This document shows, in pieces, positions 25,101 to 34,869 of a DNA stretch of 64,000 nt; within the stretch, counting starts at the first letter, position 1, and the number at the start of each line of letters is the position of its first letter. Under the pieces are notes generated by a model. The model had not been told where the DNA came from. It ran no database searches and saw only the letters and a program-made list of their open reading frames with translations. Location of the stretch: contig VTPC01007146.1 in the NCBI GenBank assembly GCA_011009095.1, positions 97,693 to 161,692 on the forward strand, written 5' to 3'. The stretch is from Ignelater luminosus (Eukaryota; Arthropoda; Insecta; Coleoptera; Elateridae). Made by a program: the position numbers and the translations under genes.

Positions 25101-25198
25101 CTATATCAAAAGTTGCTGACGAAATTGGATTAAAGTTCTCTAGATTGCCTAAAGATCCCAATCCTATAGAATATGACAAAATTGAGTTGGATTATTGA
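10115..25198 (+). CDS. SPTLC2: Serine palmitoyltransferase long-chain base subunit 2 (complete, 8 exons)
   Basis: Coding exons are 10115-10252, 10375-10437, 10499-10564, 17265-17587, 17647-18011, 18516-18853, 18917-19179 and 24961-25198. All introns are GT-AG and the phases agree, giving 597 residues and a TGA stop. The enzyme condenses serine with palmitoyl-CoA, the first step of sphingolipid synthesis, at the endoplasmic reticulum, as a partner of SPTLC1. A membrane segment lies at about residues 110-134 ([18 protein letters not shown]). The pyridoxal-phosphate aminotransferase fold follows: [52 protein letters not shown], and the cofactor-lysine motif [12 protein letters not shown] with Lys near 418. 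The C-terminus contains [20 protein letters not shown]. The length equals that of the fly lace protein. The first 89 residues are a weakly conserved cytosolic leader spread over three small exons. Introns 3 (6.7 kb) and 7 (5.8 kb) are filled with transposons; none interrupts an exon. Confidence 0.97.
11516..11708. mobile_element. Small inverted-repeat element (MITE), about 190 bp
   Basis: The left end is tacagggtgggtcaaattgg and the right end, read on the other strand, is tacagaatagatcaaattgg. The interior is weakly self-complementary. It is non-coding, sits in SPTLC2 intron 3 and abuts the mariner-like relic whose left end begins at 11705. Confidence 0.6.
11705..13413 (+). mobile_element. 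Mariner-type transposon relic
   Basis: Ends tacagggtgattcaaattc (11705) and, inverted, tacagcgtgtcccattttc (ending 13413) enclose about 1.7 kb. The interior shows transposase pieces in several frames. Near 12690-12750 is [17 protein letters not shown]. At 12768-12953 an open stretch gives [21 protein letters not shown] and [18 protein letters not shown]. At about 13000-13080 comes [21 protein letters not shown] sequence, then YLKDKVY. These match the order seen in a common insect mariner-like DDE transposase. Multiple frameshifts and stops make it non-functional. It lies in SPTLC2 intron 3, in the same direction as the host gene. Confidence 0.75.
14701..15997 (+). mobile_element. Tc1-like transposon with inverted ends and broken transposase
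   Basis: The left end taaggaacagtccatttaaa (from about 14702, right after TA) and the right end (about 15966-15996), read on the other strand as taaggaattgtccgtttaaa, form inverted repeats of about 30 bases. The element is about 1.3 kb, a normal size for the Tc1/mariner group, and sits in SPTLC2 intron 3. Confidence 0.8.
14891..15804 (+). pseudogene. Tc1/mariner-group transposase, frameshifted
   Basis: The first part (14891-15253) gives an N-terminal double helix-turn-helix DNA-binding region: [19 protein letters not shown], then [21 protein letters not shown] frameshift near 15250 leads into the catalytic part (about 15254-15546), with [18 protein letters not shown] carrying the first catalytic aspartate, and [14 protein letters not shown] second break near 15546 is followed by [18 protein letters not shown] and then [14 protein letters not shown] with the final glutamate. 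In FWPNLA the second catalytic aspartate appears replaced by asparagine; the sister fragment at 3.4 kb has FWSDLA. Two frameshifts plus this change make it inactive. It would otherwise catalyse cut-and-paste movement at TA sites. Confidence 0.8.
20590..20790 (-). pseudogene. Tc1-like transposase C-terminal fragment
   Basis: The minus strand reads [19 protein letters not shown], matching the [10 protein letters not shown] region of the element at 14.7 kb, followed by a stop-ridden tail. Only the end of the gene is present. It lies in SPTLC2 intron 7, opposite to the host gene. Confidence 0.5.
20931..21630. mobile_element. Inverted-repeat element of about 700 bp
   Basis: The left end (20931-20968) includes gatatagctacccctagga and the right end (21593-21630) is its inverted counterpart tcctaagggtagctatatc. 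Both are flanked by aaaatttt at the outside. The interior is richer in G+C than its surroundings and has two further ggaattctta motifs but no coding frame. This is a non-autonomous DNA transposon of unknown class within SPTLC2 intron 7. Confidence 0.6.
22095..22490. repeat. Degenerate tandem repeat with recurring 'ggcaacc' and 'atcagtgaagg'
   Basis: The heptamer ggcaacc recurs at about 22102, 22134, 22227, 22257 and 22402. The phrase ctcaagcaaatcagtgaag (about 22319) recurs as ctcaagcagatcggtgaag (about 22460). 'gattagtgaaggt' at 22188 and 'tactttcgatt' (twice) fit the same order. This suggests two or three decayed copies of a unit of roughly 140-200 bases. Confidence 0.4.
23360..23430 (+). 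repeat. tRNA-like (SINE head) sequence
   Basis: The stretch has a box-A-like tagtggttagcat and, 38 bases on, a box-B-like ggtttcaatcc, the spacing of an internal RNA polymerase III promoter. It does not fold as a clean tRNA, so I call it a tRNA-derived SINE head. It sits at the centre of the inverted repeat. Confidence 0.4.
23642..23780 (+). repeat. tRNA-derived SINE
   Basis: The sequence starts gcctcagtggctttgataat and contains gcgagtttgattcctgg, equivalent to the A and B boxes of a tRNA-derived SINE with the usual 'gcctc-gtggc ... cgagttcgatccc-ggctgagg' form. A short body follows. It is degenerate and not a functional tRNA gene. Confidence 0.55.
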
Positions 25199-26225
25199 GC
25201 GATTTTCTGTTGCTTTGATAAAGAATAGTTACTATTATTAAGTTTCTTTTTGTTTTTTGTCTAAGCAGTTTCAACCAAATTTAGTGCATTTAAGTAGATA
25301 GAACTTTTATAAATTCGAATAATAAATTATGTACAAATTTAGATTAGACTGCGCAGCCAAACTAGCCGAAGAAATCGGACCTTTTATATAGACCATGCTT
25401 TTTTACAGAAGTTAAAATTGAAGTGTCCATTCTTCTTATGTCCTTTGATCTCTCTTTTTTTTCTAATTATTTCACTATCTGTTTCTATGTTTAGTACTTG
25501 TTTTATGTAGTATATTACACTAAATAAAATAAAAAACTATTTTGAGCCATAATTTACAGAAAAGATACAAACTTATAATTTAATTTTACTAGAAAAAGAA
25601 AACAGTTGTTCCTATTCTGTGTTCTTTTGAGGATTATTAAATTGGACACATTTAAAAATACTAATAATAGCAGTTCCATTACCGTCTAGGGGTTTATCTA
25701 GTTAAGCAAGTACTGTTATTTGTACTTGCTTTTTCCAAATATTCTAAAATGATTACAGTTCTTTAATACTTATGAACATATCAAGTCTTGCTTTCTAGCA
25801 GTCTTATCTAGAAAATAAGTATTATTACCTACTTATAAATTCTATATTTAAAAATTATAATTATTAAGCGTACACCAAAGTATGCACATGTTAAAAGTTT
25901 GCTTGTGCAACAAAAACAATGTTTAATTTGCACGGACGCGTGCAGCTGATGTGGGTCCACACTTTTTTAAGAATTTTATTGAAGAATATATGCTTTGTAT
26001 AAAGTATTGTTGGCTTAAATAATAAGAACTCTACTTTCTGTATTTAATACTCTTAATTAAATATCGTGAGATACGTAACGGTTACATATTTATACACGTT
26101 GTAAAGTAGAGTTCGGATTATTGCTAATATTATAAATCATTTATTTTTATTTATAATCTATTTGTCAAACTTTGTATTTGTTGTCAGTTAATGGAAAAGT
26201 TATTCAATAAATTTTTATTAATAAA
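25199..26225 (+). other. SPTLC2 3' untranslated region and downstream
   Basis: Candidate polyadenylation signals follow the stop codon at about 25319 (aataaattat), 25525 (aaataaaataaa) and 26205 (caataaa). The transcript end cannot be fixed from sequence alone. The last 220 bases of this stretch are duplicated at 28.8-29.0 kb. Confidence 0.45.
25982..26202 (+). repeat. 221-bp direct repeat, copy 1
   Basis: This is nearly identical (about four differences) and in the same orientation as 28787-29006. Both copies start aagaatatatgctttgtata and end ggaaaagtta, after which the flanks diverge. It is non-coding. It is either a recent local duplication or two copies of a dispersed repeat. Confidence 0.8.
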
Positions 26226-26825
26226 AAGGTGACCTTTAATTTAATAAAAAACTCGATTAGTCATAATTCTAGATAAAAATTTATCATCAGTGGGTTTTGT
26301 AGGTTGAAGATGAATTTTATGATAATATATGTACAAGCCACAGAAAGATTCCTTAATGATAAACTTTCTTTAAACTTCAAAGGCCTTTTAAATCATTGAC
26401 GCACAATTCTTATCATTTCTGAGAATACTTGAATCAGATTTTATAATGTTTTAGCTTTTTAATTTTTTGAAAACTAAATCCTTAGCTAAAATAAATTTAT
26501 GTTTAAAGGTGCTGTTCTAGAAATAATCTTGCTTGAAGAACTGCAACAAGACTTCACTGCCATTAGTGAAAATACATGCAAACTTGGTGATAAAAATTGA
26601 ATCAACATAATTAAGTTGTACAATGCAGTATTCTTTTGTATTAATATTCTGCTTAGGATATGTTGAGCAACGGCAATGTTACCATCACAGGAAACTTAAT
26701 TGTCATATTTTACTTATTATATCAAAATGGATTTCTGAAAGGGGATGTATCAACATAATTAAATGATGAAATTATCTTTGCTGTAATCTTCCCTACTATC
26801 AACACATCATGTATCTTCATAGATC

Positions 26826-28680
26826 ATGAAATTGAGAAAAAGATGTTTTATAAAAGCTATCAAGTTCCATGTAAATTTAAGCTGTGATTGGTTCTGTTTT
26901 TCTTTTAATCATGAGGCATTCCGTGTGAAATCGCACAGTCACAAAACATCAAGTTTTCATAATCACTTAAAATTTGTTTTATATGTTATACCAATCAAAA
27001 AAAAAATTCGTGTTTTTTTGTTTACGCCAAATGTCATTATTTTGTATTTTATTCTGCATACAAGTTTTCGAGAATTAGCGCATCCCTTAGTATAAAAACG
27101 TTCGTCTTTCCTTTATTACACAACATACAGACTTCCAACTTGGATTATTTTAAAGCTTAAAATATTATCTTTTACCCTATAAATACTACGATAGGATTAT
27201 TTAAAAAACAATTTGTATTTTAGAGGGTTGTTTTCTTTAATTGTAAGTTTGCATTAACCCCATTGTTTAAAAATCTGGAAAAATTTTACTACATTCTTGA
27301 ATGCATGTTCTATGTGTCATCCAAATTTCAAGATGGGATTCCAATTATAAATGTATTTTAAGAATATTAAAAGTGTTGCTGTTTGAGTATGTGAAAGGGT
27401 ACTGCATATGTACCTGCATTGTTAGGCCCCTCAAATCTGCTCCAAGTGAAATCAAACAATCACAAAACATTTAAAGTTAATTGTAAATTGCTCGAAGAAT
27501 TTTTTATGTATTGTATGAATCAACGGAGGAAACACGTATTTTTTGTTTATGTCAAATATCATTATTTTGTATTTTTAATTTTATTATGTCTATAAATGTC
27601 CAAGTGTTAGCGCTCTACGTAATATGAAAACGTTTGTTTCTCCATTTTTAGTTAATGTAAAAATGTTTAAGTTAAATCATCTTAAAGTTTAGAAAATGAT
27701 GTTTTATGCGATAAATATTGCGATATATCTAACAAAAGAAATACAATTTTCAAGAGTTGTTTCTTCAATTGTAGTTTTTAGCATTAACCCGGTTGTTTAA
27801 AATTCTACAAAAATTCCACAGGATTCTCAAACACATGTACTTTGTACACCTAAATTTTTAGAATGGAATTACTGTCATAAATGCACTTAACTACAGATGC
27901 TTTATGAGCGTGCAATGAAGAACCTGAGCCTAATAAGGGGGGTCAGCAAACAGCATCCCATAAGATTTCACAGGAAGTGATTCATCCGCTTCTTCAAAAA
28001 TTTAGAAACAACAAATGAATTTGTTGCTTTTTAAGTTAGTTTAAAATCGTGTTTACGAGTTATTACAGTGTCTGCACTAGCGCTATACATTAATAATTGA
28101 ACTCATGAGTACTTGTGGTGTAAAAACTCAACGACTATTGATATGTCTTTGTTCACATGCCGGTGTTTGCTAAGTGATTACAAACTAACCAAAACGAATC
28201 CCATCTGGATATTTTGCACATTTATAGAGGAAGTATTAAGGAATACATATTTATTTTTTTTAGAATTTTAAAACATTGGGTTAATGTTGAAAATCATTTT
28301 TATAAAATAAAACGTCTTAGAAATCATAGTAGGTAACCATGAATTTAATTTCTGTGTATATGTATGAAAAGGTGCTTTTCAGCCCTTGCTTTATGTAAAC
28401 AGAGCAGTGCGTACAAGTTTTTGAAAATTTTGATGCTTTGTAATTACCATAATAATAGAGTTATCCAGCCATAAAAAGATACGTATCTCTTATTTTGTCT
28501 TAGAAAAACGTTAAAAAAAGTTTCAGTAAAATCTAAGACATGAAGGTCAATTTTCTCCAAAAATTGTGTGATTTCACGTGGAATGCCTCTCATGCAGACA
28601 TGACAGTTTTTTGTAGTAAATATCTGAACTAGTGCATCACTATACTAAAGACATTAAAATTCCAAAATTTTTCTTTTTTG
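26826..28680. repeat. Cluster of direct and inverted repeat copies
   Basis: A unit of roughly 500 bases occurs at about 26920-27410 and again at 27465-27925 in the same direction. Shared phrases include atcattattttgtattttta, ttagcgc, gcattaaccc and ttgtttaaaa. Related pieces in the opposite direction occur at 28255-28320 (gggttaatg) and at 28560-28600, which mirrors ggcattccgtgtgaaatc at 26918. No protein is encoded, and the element class is unknown. Confidence 0.6.
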
Positions 28681-28786
28681 TAGATATGGCATATATTCTT
28701 AGGAGGGCAGTAGTAATCTTAACCAACTAAATATAAAACATTGAAAATGAAGTCATGTGACACACATGAATTACTATATTCAAATA

Positions 28787-29006
28787 AAGAATATATGCTT
28801 TGTATAAAGTATTGTTGGCTTAAATAATAAGAACTCTACTTTCTGTATTTAATACTCTTAATTAAATATCGTGAGATACGTAACGGTTACATATTTATAC
28901 ACATTGTAAAGTAGATTTCGGATTATTGCTACTATTATAAATCATTTATTTTTATTTATAATCTATTTGTCAAACTTTGTATTTGTTGCCAGTTAATGGA
29001 AAAGTT
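28787..29006 (+). repeat. 221-bp direct repeat, copy 2
   Basis: Second copy of 25982-26202, about 98% identical, placed just left of the 5.0-kb inverted-repeat element. Here it lacks the polyadenylation-like signal that follows copy 1. Confidence 0.8.
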
Positions 29007-29171
29007 ACCATACTGGATTATATTTGTAAGTATTCTTAAAATACTTCTATATGAAACATTATACAGGGCGTATGAGTAGTAGTAAAACCACACTATGGTC
29101 CAGATTTCTTAATGTTTATCTTATCTCTTTAACTGAAGAATGCTTTATTATTTATTTTGACTTTGTCTTAT

Positions 29172-29352
29172 CCCACATAGCAGACACACGTTATATTGAC
29201 GTCGACGGTAAGTAATTTTGGTTGTCGACGTCGTAAGCCCAAAAACTGGCGTTTTAAACACGTAAGTGTTATGACGAAATAAAAACGTAATTTTTAAGAC
29301 GTCACGGTACCGTCTATTTGACGTTTATATGTACCTTTATCTCAAAAAAAAA
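29172..29352 (+). repeat. Left terminal inverted repeat of the 5.0-kb element
   Basis: This is the inverted counterpart of 34000-34180. It contains several acgt-centred palindromes, for example gttgtcgacgtcgt and gacgtcacggtaccgtc, which could be binding sites for the element's own enzyme. Confidence 0.8.
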
Positions 29353-29663
29353 TTTAAAATAGTATGACTTGTTACAGTGTTTTCAGTTTTAGGGTTAAAT
29401 ATGATTTATTGTTAACATTATGATTATAACTAAGAAGATTACTACAACATTAACTAATCTAATAATTTTTGTTATACAAGGGGTTTTCTCTGACTGACTG
29501 CTTTTATTTAATTTATCGCTGATGAAACCTCTATATTTACTATTATATGAAGAACTTAAAATAGTTTAGGAAAATGTATTTAATTTTTTTGTAAGAAGAG
29601 AATAAACTTTCATATTATATTTTTGTTTCTTGTATTATTTCTATGGTGTTCTGTTCAAAGTGT

Positions 29664-29891
29664 ATTTTTCAATCAGTCTCAAAACTAGAAGAAGCCAGTA
29701 CTTCGTTTAGTAAAGTTTTTAATTGCTCCAGTACACCTGTATGGGCAATGAATATTGAAAGTACTAAAATCAAATGAAGCAGCTTTTAATAACATATTTG
29801 AAAATTCATCATATTCGTATGAAATCGCTTTGTTATCCTTTTTAAAAAAAGTACAATATGCCATTTCTATATAAAAGAGCAAAAATAACAA
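29664..29891 (-). pseudogene. Coding-like fragment inside the 5.0-kb element
   Basis: On the minus strand an open frame gives ISYEYDEFSNMLLKAASFDF. After a frame change or a splice at gattttag it continues as HTGVLEQLKTLLNEVLASSS up to a stop at about 29664. The amino-acid make-up looks protein-like, but I do not recognise a family. It may be part of a lost element-encoded protein. Confidence 0.3.
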
Positions 29892-30176
29892 TTTTAAACA
29901 AATTTTAGGAATTTATACAGATGATTTTTCACTTCTGGAGATAATTTTGTGAGTAAAATAACAGCAATTTTTCGTAACAATTCAACTTCATCTTCTTTTA
30001 GATCAAATAGAATTTCTTCGTCATTTGATATGCAACAAACTGTAGATATTCCACTTTCTTTCAAATTTATAGTTATGCTGCATTATGTTGATTCAAACAA
30101 ATTTGTTATGAAACACAAATGTAACAATAGGCAAAAATTAAATAAAAAAGATTAAAATATAAATATTGGGGATATA

Positions 30177-30307
30177 TGAAAACCAAGGTTTTTGATGGAA
30201 TGCTGATGGATTTAGACCAGCTAAAACAAGCTATATCAACAACTAACACAGCAGAACAGTTAAGAAATACGTTACATAATTTTTTTGATCACCTCGATTC
30301 TGTTTAG
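30177..30307 (+). CDS. Short hypothetical protein fragment in the 5.0-kb element
   Basis: An ATG-to-TAG frame of 43 residues contains VFDGMLMDLDQLKQAIS and EQLRNTLHNFFDHLDSV. It is amphipathic and helix-like, with good coding texture for such AT-rich DNA. No family is recognised, and it may be a remnant or one exon of an element-encoded protein. The 80 bases just upstream (30087-30166) recur inverted at 37589-37668. Confidence 0.25.
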
Positions 30308-31287
30308 CCGTAAACGGAGATATTATACTCGAAAATTTGTTATAAGAAGTTTCTTATTTAATTTTTTTAGAATACTTTCTATTTTTTAAAATTTAATTTA
30401 GTGCAGAAATACCTTGGAATTTTCGGCAAATAGAGGTAAATGTTTTGAAAGAATTGTTTGTTTTTACATAGGTGCCTATTAAATCATGTAGGCATATTTT
30501 CTTGTTTTTTTTTTATTTAATTGGCAAAACTAGGAAGAATATTTACATTTAAAAGCATCAATGTTCTATTTTAAGTGGGACAACTTCATGCATACAGTCT
30601 AAAGGTTGCTAAGGTTTCTTCCAACAATTCAACTTGCCATAGATATTTCAAACTTGTACTGGTTGCATGTTTCGCCTTAAATAATATTCACGGTGTAAGA
30701 AAATCAACCAAAATTACGTTTGTTGTTGCCCTATTTTTGTTTCCATGTAATGCTGCGTTCTACCTATAGCTGAACATATTGATGAATACAAAAATAAAAT
30801 TTAATAATAACTCTAAATAGCTCAGTTCTGAAGTTGGCACTGATATATAGATCTGCATGTCTTTGTTAAAACAAAGATTTGAAAAGAATACAGTGAAAGC
30901 TGCCATCAGAGCATAAGTTAGTAACTCTTTTGTTTTGTTTGTGTATAGCATCTCAGTCAATAAGATTGATTGCCTCGTTCCTCTTGGGGGTTATTACTTG
31001 CTATAAAAGTTGCATTTCAAGGTATTTTGTTTATATTGGATCGTTTTCTTAAGAATTACCTCTAGAATCACTAAAATTTAATTTATGACTTGTGAATCAT
31101 CCTGTATACACCATTAAGTTTTTTGTAAAATAATAAAGCAAAATGTTATACCACAGCTTTTTGAAGTTTCGTTTCCTTTACTACAATTACTCTTTTATAT
31201 GAGAATGTAGCGCCATTTGTCTATTTTCGACATAAAGACTATTGCTATAACATTGAAGGTCAATAAAAGTCAATATTAAATAATTCA

Positions 31288-31490
31288 ACCCACATAGCAG
31301 AGACACGTCATACCGACGTAAGTGTTTGGTCATTCATAACGTCAATCTTCCCATTAAAATGACGTGTTGTAAACGTAAATATTACATACATAAGTCACAG
31401 CCCAGTGACGTCATATCACAACGTCGTTTTGACGTCACACCATAACGCCACCTTGACGTCAGTTAAAAAGCCACAAAGACGTCCCTTGAA
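31288..31490 (+). repeat. Second, related transposon end nested in the 5.0-kb element
   Basis: It begins cccacatagcagagacacgt, close to the outer ends at 29172 and 34180, and continues with the same kind of tgacgtc-rich sequence. It then diverges from the 181-base repeat. It is a diverged family member inserted inside, or the left end of a shorter element sharing the right end. Confidence 0.55.
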
Positions 31491-32039
31491 TGTAATAAAT
31501 AAACCACAATTTACAAAAAGAAAATATATTATTAGAATATAGATACAAATGCAGTTACAGAAAAACGAGAGAAACCCACACAGTAGATGTGACCTGTGAA
31601 CCAAAAAATTCCACCTCAAGAGACTCACATTTTGAACTGTTTGTATTTTGATTCAGATATAAGTACTAGAACAAATTCAATTAATGTCAGTTTGAATTTC
31701 AAGTTATTTTGAGTTTGACAAATCTTAAATCTACATATTTTTTATTAAATGCTTTTTTATTGATTTATCTATATAATTTGTTTATAATATCGAATATTTA
31801 CAGGAAAGATCTAGTTTTAACCAGGTTTTGGTTCTATTGATGGTTGATAGTTCTAACGAATTAATCTGTTATGACTAATATTCATTATTTTACAAGATCA
31901 ATCTTGGAAGTAATATTTTTGGTTCATGGTTACAAATACAAAATCTGAACTAAATTGCAGAAATACTCTTACAAGTATAAAAACACTTACATATTATAAT
32001 ACATATATATACACTCACTTGCAAAACGATAGTACACAA

Positions 32040-32885
32040 GCACAAAAAATTTGCGACTCTTCATTAGTGTAGTATTGCAATTCATTCTTCATTTTATTGG
32101 CAAGTGTATCAGTTAAAACATGTTTCAGGGTATTATTTACTCTTGATGTTAGGTCTCTTCCACCCAGTATAGATAAATATGAGCTCTACAACAAATACAA
32201 AAGAAATGCATACAATAACATGCAATAAGAAATGACTTACAAATTCAATCAATGTTCAGGTTTCTGCAAGTATTCTTCAATATTTTGCAGCTCCTGTTGA
32301 TTTGATGCTGGCAGACTTAAGGGAATCTCTGGAATTTGAATTGTTGAATTTTTAGAGACAGGATGGTTATGAAGAATGCTCAGAATCTGGTTATTCTGTT
32401 GCTTTAAATGTGCTAAAGTAGGAAGCACTTTTTTCAAAACTAAAAACCAAAAGACTGTATTAAAGTTTCCTTTTTTCTCTACAAAATCAAGTTTATCAGC
32501 ATTTATATTCAACTCTGTTTCACAAGGAGTATAGGTAGCTGATAACTGATTGTCAGCAGACGCAGCTACTAAATATGACGTTATTGGTGTTGATGTCAAC
32601 TGAGATGATCATCCTGCTTCTAAACTACAACTATACTGAAGGCAGGAGATGCTGCACCTATACATTTTTCTGTTTTAGAATAGTATTTTATGCTAAAATG
32701 ATTGCTTACCAGATGTATTTTTCAAATTGTTTTGGGTAATTTTTCGATTCTCTCTGAGTAAACTTTGTGAAACTTCCTTGCATTTTCTTCTCTAGTGCTA
32801 TTTCTTATTATTTTTATCTTCGGAAGATAGGATTTTCCACTTAAAAGTGATTGAGAACAATCATCTTCCACAGCCTTTGTGCTTA
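32040..32885 (-). pseudogene. DUF4806-type protein gene, broken, within the 5.0-kb element
   Basis: Three likely exons are visible on the minus strand. The first (32885-32710, acceptor ttacag, donor CTG|GTAAGC) encodes a basic stretch with SYLPKIKIIRNSTREE. The second (about 32600-32236) encodes LPTLAHLKQQNNQILSILHN and IPEIPLSLPASNQQELQNIE. The third (from 32185, acceptor gttgtag) encodes SYLSILGGRDLTSRVNNTLK and HVLTDTLANKM. The pattern 'P-LPxxxxxELxxxEExL... YLSxLGGxxLxxxVxxxLxxxLTxxLA' is that of DUF4806, a C-terminal domain of unknown function that is abundant in arthropod genomes. A TGA at about 32253 just before the second donor, and a one-base shift needed in the first exon, suggest decay. 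The function is unknown. Confidence 0.5.
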
Positions 32886-33999
32886 CTGTAAAAATACATT
32901 ATATTACCTTTGATTGGGGTATTAAAAATCTCTGTTGATAGTATTATTATTAATTGCTTTCCAAAAGCTTTGAAATTTTTCTAACATCCCAAGAATAAAT
33001 AAAATGAAAACTAGTGCACCGAATACAATTATATAATAGAATATCATAATTGTATACACCGTACTATTATACTTTTAAATATTTTAAATTTTAATAATAT
33101 CAGTTAATATTAAAACGGTACCTACAAAATCCTAGTGATAAGTCTGATGTAATATGAATGCAGCTTTACGAATTTTCCCAACGTACATTTTGGTACATCT
33201 GTGTATTAACAATTTCGGGGAATCCCCGAACTTGATGGCAATAACCTTATGCAAGTCTTAAAAATTCTATATGGTTTATAACAATTTCCTTATTCTTTGT
33301 TCAGAACAAATGTAAAATTCAATAAAAGTCCCGGTAATAGTAATATGATCTTCGGGACGCTGAATCGGATTGTTGATATAAACACGTAACTACCTACTGA
33401 ACTTCGTTTTGTGGAAACATCTCGGCCAGCCATTTTTAATATAATAGTATATTATTGTATTACTTGCTTTCAAGATATCCTTTATACTAACTAGTTCTTA
33501 TTGCATGAAACTATAATACTTACCTAAATTTACTTATTCAAAAGCAAATTTCACAACGTGTACACCGTCGATATAACCCAAACCACACTTAAACACGAGG
33601 ACACCTGCAACCTACGACGCATTGGCGCAGACTCACGCTGTACTCGCAAGATCTTGTATAACACATATGACACCTATGATGACACAAGCAAGAAATTCGA
33701 GTTATATCGAAAAGTTCCGATCTACTTGAAGAGCCAAATTTTCGGCGCTAATTTTTAATTTACATTTTTAAATTACATTATTATTACATTGAGTTAAGTT
33801 GAATTATTTTCTAAATAGAATATTCATATAAAAACCCAAAAAAGTATAAATCAATCATAGATATTTAACTTTTTATTTTTGAAACTGACAAATAGATACC
33901 AATGAAATTTCCAGATTTCTTCTTTTATTGTGGAATATAAAGCTATTATTATATTATCGAAAGCCGGAAACCGGGTAAAAGGTGTAGATTTTATTTAAT

Positions 34000-34180
34000 T
34001 TTTTTTTTGAGATAAAGGTACATATAAACGTCAAATAGACGGTACCGTGACGTCTTAAAAATTACGTTTTTATTTCGTCCCAACACTTACGTGTTTAAAA
34101 CGCCAGTTTTTGGGCTTACGACGTCGACAACCAAAATTACTTACCGTCGACGTCAATATAACGTGTGTCTGCTATGTGGG
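34000..34180 (-). repeat. Right terminal inverted repeat of the 5.0-kb element
   Basis: Inverted copy of 29172-29352, ending gctatgtggg at 34180. It differs at a couple of positions, for example cgtccc versus cgtcat read on the same strand. Confidence 0.8.
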
Positions 34181-34355
34181 AATTCCCTAACTTTTTCAGA
34201 ATTTCCAGCTTATCTGTCAGAAAGTTTTAGGCCCAACAACTTGACAAAGGATAAGGATTGGAACAAAAAGTTCCGTCATTTTTTATATAAATTTTAGGTC
34301 AAAACAAACAATATAATTGGCATACAACAAGATATTTTAAAACAATAAGACTTTA

Positions 34356-34650
34356 ATGCATAAAAAAATATCAGTACTGTCAATTCAATGTAAGAATTTA
34401 ACAAGCATGGGTTGTAATAAAAATAAGACTTTATTAGTGTGCTTTTTGTATGAAAAGCAATCAAACGGATCATTATTGAATATTGCAATGGAAGTTGGAA
34501 TCTTGGTGCAAGCAGTGCAGAAAATTATAAAAAATCTGTAAACTATGACTCTTTGCAAGAAAACATCAAATTCAAAGTTAGAATGTAAAGTGATAAGAAC
34601 CATTGAACGTTCAATGTCTAAAAGAGATATTGCAAGAAAAGTTAGGTAAA
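34356..34650 (+). pseudogene. Transposase N-terminal (helix-turn-helix) fragment
   Basis: The plus strand gives LLNIAMEVGILVQAVQKIIK, then after a stop VIRTIERSMSKRDIARKVR. These two helix-turn-helix-like pieces correspond in order and spacing to the DNA-binding half of the Tc1-like enzyme at 14.9 kb. A stop at about 34541 and the lack of a catalytic domain mark it as a fragment. Confidence 0.4.
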
Positions 34651-34869
34651 AGTCTTATAATAATAACTTAAAAGGTGAAAAAAAGAATTTGACCTAAACC
34701 ACATAAAAACAAAAATTTCAAAAAGAAATCAGTTATCAATCCTTTTCAAATGACAGAATTTTTTGTTCTAGTCTTTGTACAAGTTATACTGAAATTTCCA
34801 TATTTATAGCAGACAGGGATAATGAGATAAAACAATGTAGGCTAAAAACTTAATTTGTATTTTTCATCA

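Larger units (their letters stand above)
29172..34180. mobile_element. 5.0-kb DNA transposon with 181-bp inverted repeats
   Basis: The left end (29172-29352) and the right end (about 34000-34180) are inverted copies with only about two or three differences. Both start cccacatagcagacacacg from the outside. The ends are rich in gacgtc and tcgacg palindromes. The near-identity indicates recent movement. The interior holds a broken minus-strand DUF4806-type gene (32040-32885), short coding-like pieces at 29660-30310, and a second related left-end sequence at 31288. No catalytic transposase motif was recognised. There is no obvious target-site duplication (cttat on the left, aattc on the right). 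The superfamily is undetermined. Confidence 0.75.
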
